DNA of 64,000 bases from Streptomyces endocoffeicus (GTDB taxonomy: Bacteria > Actinomycetota > Actinomycetes > Streptomycetales > Streptomycetaceae): the NCBI RefSeq assembly GCF_016741935.1, contig NZ_JAERRG010000002.1:124001-188000 (forward strand). Reading direction: 5' to 3'. Shown here piece after piece: positions 57,404 through 64,000 of the stretch. The notes under the pieces are model-generated. The model made no database searches. It was not told where the DNA came from and saw only the letters and a program-made list of their open reading frames with translations. Position numbers and translations under genes: made by a program. Each line of letters opens with the position of its first letter. Position 1 is the stretch's first letter.

Positions 57404-59797
57404 ATGACCGATGTCAACCGCCCACCCGACGACCGGATCGGAGGGTGGACCCGCCTGGTCACGGCGCGTCCTCGACTGTCTCTGCTGATCGCTTTGATCT
57501 TCACCGCGCTGGCCGTCGTAGCCGGGAGCGGGGTCGCCGACCGGATGGGAAGCGGCGGCTGGGAGGACCCCGCGTCCGAGTCCGCGTATGCCACCAAGGC
57601 GCTCGAGAAGCGCTTCCCCGCCTCCCAGCCCAATCTGATCCTGCTCGTCGACAGCGGCCGGAAGACCGTGGACGATCCGGCCGTCGCCGCCGAGGGCCGG
57701 GCACTGGCCAAGCGGCTCTCGGACGAGAAGGCGGTCACCGGGGTCACCTCGTACTGGGCCACCGGCGCGCCCTCGCTTCGCGCCCGGGACCGGGGCGAGG
57801 CGATCATCGCCGCGCGGATCCTGGGCGATGAGTCGGCGGCGGGCAAGGCGCTGGAGCGCATAGCGCCCCACTACCGGGGCGCCCACGGCCCGGTCGAGGT
57901 GCGGGTCGGCGGGATGGTCGCGGTCCGCCATGAGCTGCAGTCCACCATTCAGGAGGATCTGCTGCGGGCCGAGATGATCGCCCTGCCCATCACCCTGGTG
58001 CTGCTCGTGATGGTCTTCGGCAGCGCCGTGGCCGCCCTGCTGCCGCTCGGCGTCGGCATCGTCGCGATCCTCGGCACCGACGCGGTGCTGCGCGGGCTCA
58101 CCGAGTTCACCGATGTCTCGGTCTTCGCGCAGAACCTGACCACCGCGCTCGGCCTCGGACTCGCCATCGACTATGCCCTGTTCATCGTGCGGCGCTTCCG
58201 CGAGGAGCTGGGCCGGGGCGCGGAGAAGCTGCCCGCCGTCGCGGCCACGCTGCGCACCGCCGGGCGCACCGTGCTCTTCTCGGCGCTGACCGTCGCCGCC
58301 TCGCTCGCCGCCATGCTGGTCTTCCCGCAGTACTTCCTGCGCTCCTTCGCCTATGCGGGGATCGCGGTGGTGCTGATCGCCGCCACCGCCGCCCTGGTGG
58401 TCCTGCCCGCGGCGCTCATCCTCCTGGGCGACCGGGTCAACGCACTGGATCTCACCCGGCTGCTGCGCCGTGGCCGCCCGGCCCGCGGCGGTGAGCCCGG
58501 AGCGGGCTGGGCGCGGCTCGCCCGGCTGGTGATGCGGCGCGCCCCGGTGTTCGCGCTGGCCACCGTCGCCGGGCTGGTCGCGCTGGGACTGCCGTTCCTG
58601 CGGGTGGAGTTCGGCACCGCGGACGACCGCCAGCTGCCGTCGAGCGCCGAGTCCCATATGGTGCAGCAGCACATCAGGGAAGGGTTCCCCGGCGGTCCCG
58701 GGGGCGCGGTGGAGGTCCTCGCCGAGGGCCGCGGCACCGGCACCAAGGCCCTCGCCGACTACAGCGCCAAGATCTCCGCCCTTCCCCAGGTGCTGCGGGT
58801 GGACAGCCCGGCGGGCCGGTTCGCCGACGGGCGGTTGGTGGCCGAGCCGGGGCCGGCGGAGGCGGCGCGGCTGTCCGAGGGCTCGGCGGAGATCACCGTG
58901 CAGCCCAAGGGCGAGGCCGTGGACACCGCCAGCCAGGACCTGGTGCGGACGATCCGCGCCCAGGAGCCGTCGTTCACCACCTCGGCGACCGGCACCGCCG
59001 CCGTCCTGGTGGACACCAAGGACTCCATAGCCGACCGGCTGCCCTGGGCCGCGGCCATCATCGTCGCCGTCACCCTGCTGCTGGTCTTCCTGCTCACCGG
59101 AAGCGTGCTGATACCGATTCAGGCCGTGCTGCTCAACGCGCTCAGTCTGACCGCGATGTTCGGCGCGGTGGTGTGGGTCTTCCAGGACGGGCATCTGTCC
59201 GGTCCGCTCTCCTTCACCACCTCCGGCGATATCGAGACCACCCTGCCCGTCCTGATGTTCTGCGTCGCCTTCGGACTCTCCATGGACTACGGGGTCTTCC
59301 TGCTCTCCCGGATCAAGGAGGAGTACGACCGCACCGGGGACCATCAGGCGGCGGTGGAGTTCGGGCTGCGGCGCACCGGCGGCCTGATCACGGCGGCGGC
59401 GCTGATCCTCGCCGTGGTGATGGTGGGCATCGGCACCTCGCGGGTCACCAACACCAAGATGCTGGGGCTGGGTATCGCCCTGGCCGTGCTGATGGACGCG
59501 ATGGTGGTGCGCGGGCTGCTGGTGCCGGCGGTGATGAAGCTGACCGGCCGGGCCACCTGGTGGGCCCCGGGCCCGCTGCGCCGGCTGCACACCCGGTTCG
59601 GGCTGAGCGAGGGGGAGTCCACTCCCGCCGAGCACCGCGAGGGCTCCGGCACGGACGCCGCCGCCACCGGCGGCGATGCCGACGATCGCCGGTGCGGCGG
59701 CGAGGGCGGTCCTCACGGTGAGGACGGGGCACATGGTGAGGACGGCGTTCAAGTAGAGGGGAAGAAGACGCGGGACCGGGTGGGCACGGGCCACTAA
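57404..59797 (+). CDS. MMPL/RND-family membrane transporter
   Basis: A 797-residue MMPL protein with two homologous halves, each with one membrane helix, a large outside domain and five more helices. Motifs include LGLAIDYALFIVRRFREELG in the first half and AFGLSMDYGVFLLSRIKEEY in the second, carrying the Asp-Tyr pair used for proton flux. It probably exports a lipid or lipophilic toxin. The last 65 residues are a charged Gly/Asp/Glu/His-rich cytoplasmic tail (GEDGAHGEDG). The start has AAGGGG upstream. It is under the TetR gene's palindrome. Confidence 0.93.
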   Translation: MTDVNRPPDDRIGGWTRLVTARPRLSLLIALIFTALAVVAGSGVADRMGSGGWEDPASESAYATKALEKRFPASQPNLILLVDSGRKTVDDPAVAAEGRALAKRLSDEKAVTGVTSYWATGAPSLRARDRGEAIIAARILGDESAAGKALERIAPHYRGAHGPVEVRVGGMVAVRHELQSTIQEDLLRAEMIALPITLVLLVMVFGSAVAALLPLGVGIVAILGTDAVLRGLTEFTDVSVFAQNLTTALGLGLAIDYALFIVRRFREELGRGAEKLPAVAATLRTAGRTVLFSALTVAASLAAMLVFPQYFLRSFAYAGIAVVLIAATAALVVLPAALILLGDRVNALDLTRLLRRGRPARGGEPGAGWARLARLVMRRAPVFALATVAGLVALGLPFLRVEFGTADDRQLPSSAESHMVQQHIREGFPGGPGGAVEVLAEGRGTGTKALADYSAKISALPQVLRVDSPAGRFADGRLVAEPGPAEAARLSEGSAEITVQPKGEAVDTASQDLVRTIRAQEPSFTTSATGTAAVLVDTKDSIADRLPWAAAIIVAVTLLLVFLLTGSVLIPIQAVLLNALSLTAMFGAVVWVFQDGHLSGPLSFTTSGDIETTLPVLMFCVAFGLSMDYGVFLLSRIKEEYDRTGDHQAAVEFGLRRTGGLITAAALILAVVMVGIGTSRVTNTKMLGLGIALAVLMDAMVVRGLLVPAVMKLTGRATWWAPGPLRRLHTRFGLSEGESTPAEHREGSGTDAAATGGDADDRRCGGEGGPHGEDGAHGEDGVQVEGKKTRDRVGTGH

Positions 59798-59828
59798 GCA
59801 GGTCAGAGGACGTCCGATACGGTTCGGG

Positions 59829-59854
59829 CAGCCCCCCGAAGGGGCGCGGGGCTG
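59829..59854 (+). terminator. Hairpin after the MMPL gene
   Basis: CAGCCCC and GGGGCTG arms around a GC-rich loop, in the common Streptomyces terminator-like motif 'GAAGGGGCGCGGGGCTG', 31 bp after the stop. Confidence 0.65.
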
Positions 59855-59913
59855 TGTCGATGTGCGGCTCCGCCGCGGCTGTGTCGATATGCGGCTCCGC
59901 CGCGTGGGCGACC
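59855..59913. repeat. Tandem and dispersed GCGGCTCCGCCGC repeat
   Basis: Two adjacent copies of GTGTCGAT[AG]TGCGGCTCCGC (59855 and 59881); the second is identical to 53158-53186 over 29 bases. It lies between the convergent MMPL and HTH genes. Confidence 0.75.
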
Positions 59914-59981
59914 AGCCACGACGGCGCCGCAGTCGGCCGACGACCCATCGCGACACTTCCAGCGGAGCGCATGCGGCACCG

Positions 59982-60191
59982 CTAGTCCTTCTCGTCACGC
60001 CGGGCGCGGCGGTTGCCGGGTCTGCGGACCACCCAGGAGCGGATCGTATCCGCGTACCAATACGGTTTGCCGCCCTCCACATGATCGGGGGGCGGCAGCA
60101 GACCGTGCTTGCGATAGGACCGTACGGTGTCGGTCTGCACACCGATATGCGCGGCGATCTCCTTGTACGACCACAGCCTCCGGTCGGTCAT
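59982..60191 (-). CDS. Small MerR/AlpA-like helix-turn-helix protein
   Basis: A 69-residue protein, LWSYKEIAAHIGVQTDTVRS then YRKHGLLPPPDHVEGGKPYW, i.e. a winged HTH with no effector domain. It resembles excisionase/AlpA and MerR-like DNA-binding domains. It stands alone between repeats, so its target is unclear. Several TGTGAC repeats occur upstream at 60331-60378. GAGAG just before the ATG is a weak ribosome-binding site. Confidence 0.75.
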   Translation of the reverse strand: MTDRRLWSYKEIAAHIGVQTDTVRSYRKHGLLPPPDHVEGGKPYWYADTIRSWVVRRPGNRRARRDEKD

Positions 60192-60409
60192 CTCTCACGC
60201 CCTTCCGCAGGGCGTCGCGGTCACGGCCCGGTGGGACCGTCGGGGGAGCCACGGCGCGCCTGCTCACATTCCATCAGCCTGTGCCCGGTCAACGACGCTG
60301 AGTGAAGGGCGGCTCGGGGCTGTTGAACACCTGTGACGGAGGCGTGTGGAGATGTGACCGCTGTGACGCGCGAGTGACGCAGCGGACGAGACCCGGACAC
60401 CATGACCAC

Positions 60410-60443
60410 AGCGGGCCGGCCGTAAGGTCACGGCCGGCCCGCT
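60410..60443. terminator. Perfect hairpin after the inositol dehydrogenase-like gene
   Basis: 14-bp arms AGCGGGCCGGCCGT and ACGGCCGGCCCGCT with a 6-nt AAGGTC loop, 24 bp beyond the stop on the minus strand. Confidence 0.8.
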
Positions 60444-60466
60444 GGGTGTCAGCTGGAGACGGGGTG

Positions 60467-61486
60467 TCAGCTGTAGAAGGCGGGGCGCTCGATCATCTCG
60501 ACGACCGTGCGCCGGCCCGTGGCCTGGGCCCGGACCCCCGCCTCGCTGACGGCGGTCGCGGCATAGCCGTCCCAGGTGCTGGGGCCCTCGACCTCGCCGC
60601 GCCGGGTGGCGTTGACCCAGCTCTGCACCTCGCGGTCGTACGCCTCCTCGAAGCGGGCCACGAAGTCGGGGGCGATCTCCCCGCCCCAGGTGCCGGGCCG
60701 GTTGACCAGCATCCCGTGGGCGTCGCCGACGCGGGCGGTGCCGCGCTCGCACACCGCCTCCGCCTGCACCTGGTAGCCGAAGCCGCAGGTGGCGAAGATC
60801 TCCACATTGACGATCGCCCCGCCGGTGGTCTCGAAGACCACCAGCTGGGGGTCGCTGAGCGGCTCGGGCGACAGCGAGCTGGGGGTCGGCTTGAGCACGG
60901 TGACCGCGGCGATCTCCTGCTCCAGCAGCCAGCGCGACTGGTCCATCTCATGCACCACCGAGTCGGTGATCATCATCTCGTTGGTGAAGTACGAGTGCAC
61001 CGAGGCATTGCGGTGGCGGCAGTGCAGCAGCAGCGGGCGGCCCAGCTCACCCCCGGCCAGCAGCGCCTTGAGCTTCATGAACTCGGTGTCGTAGCGGCGC
61101 ATGAAGCCCACCTGCACCCGGCGGTGGCCCAGCCGCTGCTCGGCCTCCAGCACCCGCAGCGCGGACGCGGAGTCCGGGGTGAGCGGCTTCTCGCACAGCA
61201 CCGGCAGATCGTGCTCGAACGCGCTGAGCAGCGCGGCCTCGTGCGCGGGCCCCGGCGAGGCGATCAGCACCGCGTCCACGCCGGGCGCGGCCATCGCGGC
61301 GGCCGGGTCGGTGAACGCCTGACAGCCGTCGGCGGTGTCGGCGACCGCCTTGGCCCGCGCCTCGTCGATGTCGACCACGGCGGCCACCCGGGCGCCGCTG
61401 ATCACGTCGTTGATGCGGCGGACATGGTCGGCGCCCATCTTGCCGGTCCCGATGACGGCGACCCCGAGCGTTCCCTGCTGGGTCAT
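60467..61486 (-). CDS. Gfo/Idh/MocA oxidoreductase, inositol 2-dehydrogenase-like
   Basis: A 339-residue dehydrogenase. Nucleotide-binding loop [23 protein letters not shown] motif in [12 protein letters not shown], then [14 protein letters not shown] and [16 protein letters not shown] with the catalytic D/H pair. Length and the HEMD segment match myo-inositol and scyllo-inositol dehydrogenases, which oxidise the ring to inosose. The TIM-barrel gene upstream and the CUT2 transporter make an inositol or related cyclitol pathway likely. An alternating TCTCTC stretch (61490-61516) precedes the start. Confidence 0.88.
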   Translation of the reverse strand: MTQQGTLGVAVIGTGKMGADHVRRINDVISGARVAAVVDIDEARAKAVADTADGCQAFTDPAAAMAAPGVDAVLIASPGPAHEAALLSAFEHDLPVLCEKPLTPDSASALRVLEAEQRLGHRRVQVGFMRRYDTEFMKLKALLAGGELGRPLLLHCRHRNASVHSYFTNEMMITDSVVHEMDQSRWLLEQEIAAVTVLKPTPSSLSPEPLSDPQLVVFETTGGAIVNVEIFATCGFGYQVQAEAVCERGTARVGDAHGMLVNRPGTWGGEIAPDFVARFEEAYDREVQSWVNATRRGEVEGPSTWDGYAATAVSEAGVRAQATGRRTVVEMIERPAFYS

Positions 61487-61609
61487 AGACTGCTCTCTCT
61501 TCTCTCTCTGCTCTCTGGACGGTTCGAAAGCCCGTGTGGTGTGGGCGAAGGCCCGTGGGGGGCGAAGGCTCGTGGGGGCGAAGGCCCCTGGGGGGTGAAA
61601 AGGGAGGGG

Positions 61610-62530
61610 TCAGGCGCCGCAGGAGCGCAGGAAGCGCCGGGTGCGCTCGGCGATGGGGAAGGGCTGGCCGGGCGGGCAGGGGTACATGTCCTGCTCGACG
61701 ATGGCGAACAGATCCACGTCCAGGCTCTGGGCCGCGGTCAGGACCGGGCCCAGCTCCGGAATGCCGTTGGGCGGTTCGCACATCACACCGCGCTGGACGG
61801 CGGGGCCGAACGGCACCTGGTTCTTCACCACATCGGCGAGGATCTCCGGGTCGACCTGCTTGAGGTGGAGATAGCCGATGCGCTCGCCGTAGGTCTCGAT
61901 CAGCTTGACGCTGTCGCCGCCGCAGTAGGCGTAGTGGCCGGTGTCCAGGCAGAGGTTGACCAGGTCCGCGTCGGTGGCGTCCAGGAAGCGGGCCACGTTC
62001 TCCTCGGTGTCGATATGGGTGTCGGCATGCGGGTGGACGACGATATCCAGCCCGAAGCGCTCCCGCACCTCACGGCCGAGCCGCTCCATCCCGGTGGACA
62101 GATGGCGCCACTGCTCGGCCGTGAGCGTCGGGGGCTCGATCAGCTCGGCGGTCTTGTCGTCCCGCCAGAAGGAGGGGATGACCACGAGGTGCTTGGCGTT
62201 CATCGCCCGGGTCAGCTCGGCCACCTGGGAGACATGCTCCCAGGTGGCGTCCCAGACCTCGGGGCCGCGGTGCAGCGAGGTGAAGACGGTGCCCGCGGAG
62301 ACCGTGAGACCGCGCCGGCCGGTCTCCTCGGTGAGCCGGGCCGGGTCCGTGGGCAGATAGCCGTACGGACCCAGCTCGATCCACTCGTAACCGGCCTCCG
62401 TGACCTCGTCGAGGAAGCGCTGCCAGGGGACCTGCTGTTCGTCGTCGGGGAACCACACCCCCCAGGAGTCGGGGGCCGAGCCGACCCGGATGCGGTCCAG
62501 GGCGGGTACGGGGGAGGCGTCGGCAGTCAT
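61610..62530 (-). CDS. IolE/inosose-isomerase-like TIM-barrel protein
   Basis: A 306-residue protein opening RVGSAPDSWGVWFPDDEQQV, the usual start of IolE-type inosose dehydratases and isomerases. It continues EWIELGPYGYLP, LDIVVHPHADTHIDTEENV, NLCLDTGHYAYCGG and ends DLFAIVEQDMYPC. The E, H, D and final E form the metal site. It acts on the keto-inositol made by the neighbouring dehydrogenase. ATG 62530 has GAGGAGACCC upstream. The 123-bp gap to the dehydrogenase holds GGGCGAAGGCCCGTGG-type repeats. Confidence 0.87.
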   Translation of the reverse strand: MTADASPVPALDRIRVGSAPDSWGVWFPDDEQQVPWQRFLDEVTEAGYEWIELGPYGYLPTDPARLTEETGRRGLTVSAGTVFTSLHRGPEVWDATWEHVSQVAELTRAMNAKHLVVIPSFWRDDKTAELIEPPTLTAEQWRHLSTGMERLGREVRERFGLDIVVHPHADTHIDTEENVARFLDATDADLVNLCLDTGHYAYCGGDSVKLIETYGERIGYLHLKQVDPEILADVVKNQVPFGPAVQRGVMCEPPNGIPELGPVLTAAQSLDVDLFAIVEQDMYPCPPGQPFPIAERTRRFLRSCGA

Positions 62531-62658
62531 GGCAGAGGGTCTCCTCGGTGTGCTGGGGTGCCCGCGTCGTACTGTTTTGGGCAGCTTCACCGGCCGGGCG
62601 GGGGGCCGTCAAGGCTTCGTCAGGACATTCGGACGTCTTATCAGGGAAAGGCGTCGAA

Positions 62659-62730
62659 GGATGGCGTCCTGTCGGAGGGAAGGCGTCTGTCGGATGGCGT
62701 CTGTCGGATGGCGTCCGCAGATGGCGTCCG

Positions 62731-62733
<3 letters not shown>
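62659..62733. repeat. Degenerate GGATGGCGTCTGTC tandem repeat
   Basis: About five units of 13-18 bp (GGATGGCGTC followed by CTGTC, TGTC, CGC or CGTC) lie between the ABC ATPase stop and the IolE-like leader; the last includes the ATPase stop codon. Confidence 0.65.
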
Positions 62734-63606
<873 letters not shown>

Positions 63607-63611
63607 TCCGA

Positions 63612-64000
63612 TCACCTCCTGGCGGCCTGACGGCGCACCCACAGATTGACGAGGGTCGCGAGCAGCAGCATCACGCCGACGAAGAACTTGAACCAGTCGG
63701 GGTTCCAGTTGGCGTAGACGATGCCCTGGTTGACCATGCCGAAGATGAAGGCGCCGAGGACCGCGCCGATCGCGGAGCCATAGCCGCCGGTGAGCAGGCA
63801 GCCGCCGATCACGGCCGCGATGATGTAGTAGAACTCGTTGCCCACGCCCTCGCCGGCCTGCACGGTGTTGTACTCGAAGAGCAGATGCATGCCCACGAAC
63901 CAGGCCGCGAAGCCCACCGTCATAAAGAGCGCGATCTTGGTGAGGTTCACGGGTACGCCCACGGCCCGTGCGCTCTCCTTCGAGCCACCGGCCGCGAAGA
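63612..64000 (-). CDS. CUT2 sugar ABC transporter permease (C-terminal part, runs off window)
   Basis: The last 129 residues of a RbsC/FrcB-type permease: VPVNLTKIALFMTVGFAAWF, VGNEFYYIIAAVIGGCLLTG, GSAIGAVLGAFIFGMVNQGI, then a short basic end. The EFYYIIAAVIGG segment is the conserved CUT2 permease stretch. The frame continues to the window edge (FAAGGSKESARAV), so a start at 63962 is not real. Confidence 0.9.
   Translation of the reverse strand, partial: FAAGGSKESARAVGVPVNLTKIALFMTVGFAAWFVGMHLLFEYNTVQAGEGVGNEFYYIIAAVIGGCLLTGGYGSAIGAVLGAFIFGMVNQGIVYANWNPDWFKFFVGVMLLLATLVNLWVRRQAARR

Noticed and set aside
57608..57615. AAGCGCTT as a third LacI operator
   Set aside because: It lies inside the MMPL coding sequence, encoding Lys-Arg-Phe, without the flanking AC and far from any promoter.
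60331..60378. TGTGAC repeats as a CRP-type binding region
   Set aside because: Spacing between the TGTGA boxes is irregular and the inverted TCACA half-site is missing, so no site can be defined.

Overview
The window is high-GC actinomycete DNA, almost certainly from a Streptomyces chromosome. Pointers are the strong G/C third-position bias, GTG starts, ATGA/GTGA stop-start overlaps, sugar ABC operons that lack their own ATPase (Streptomyces usually share one), LacI and XRE/TPR regulators, ECF sigma factors, and dispersed 'GCGGCTCCGCCGC' and 'CTCAAGCGCCGGAGGGGCTG' repeats. No rRNA, tRNA, CRISPR array, phage structural gene, transposase or integrase was seen.

Layout. 1-8.1 kb: a LysR fragment, an EamA exporter, a hydroxypyruvate-isomerase-like TIM barrel, a methyltransferase, a MarR-GNAT fusion, then a LysR-controlled cassette (fumarylacetoacetase-family hydrolase, 3Fe-4S ferredoxin, VOC dioxygenase). 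8.2-21.3 kb: a LacI regulator and a large carbohydrate locus (oxidoreductase, PmoA-like protein, cupin, ABC binding protein and two permeases, YesL-like protein, Tat-exported toroid protein, then oxidoreductase, DUF993 aldolase-like protein and isomerase). Two copies of an AAGCGCTT palindrome lie in front of the two transcription units and suggest one LacI regulon. 21.3-32.8 kb: an inserted catabolic island (acetoacetyl-CoA synthetase, RBBP9-like hydrolase, MFS transporter, TauD-type dioxygenase, quinone oxidoreductase, beta-keto acid cleavage enzyme, AraC regulator, a frameshifted second dioxygenase, an acyl-CoA ligase). It is bracketed by a 705-bp direct duplication of the isomerase 3' end, the signature expected of single-crossover integration of a circular molecule.

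33.6-41.0 kb: an accessory segment with two XRE/TPR regulators, a pentapeptide protein, a SLOG-like protein and a decayed graspetide (ATP-grasp RiPP) locus. The precursor and the isoaspartyl-methyltransferase-like enzyme are intact, but the ATP-grasp ligase has lost its core. 41.1-42.6 kb: an ECF sigma factor between two single-pass Pro/Thr-rich membrane proteins. 43.0-49.1 kb: a ribose operon rbsR-A-CB-K-D in which permease and binding protein are fused, with two perfect 16-bp operator copies in front. 49.3-53.0 kb: RecD2-like helicase and citrate synthase. 53.6-56.5 kb: copper ATPase and chaperone with a CsoR-like site. 56.6-59.8 kb: TetR and divergent MMPL exporter around a large palindrome. 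60.0-64.0 kb: a small HTH protein, inositol-dehydrogenase-like and inosose-isomerase-like enzymes and a CUT2-type sugar ABC transporter running off the edge.

A recurring oddity is short tandem duplication at or near gene ends (18, 21, 24, 27, 38, 50 and 57-bp units), sometimes changing the encoded tail or the translational coupling.
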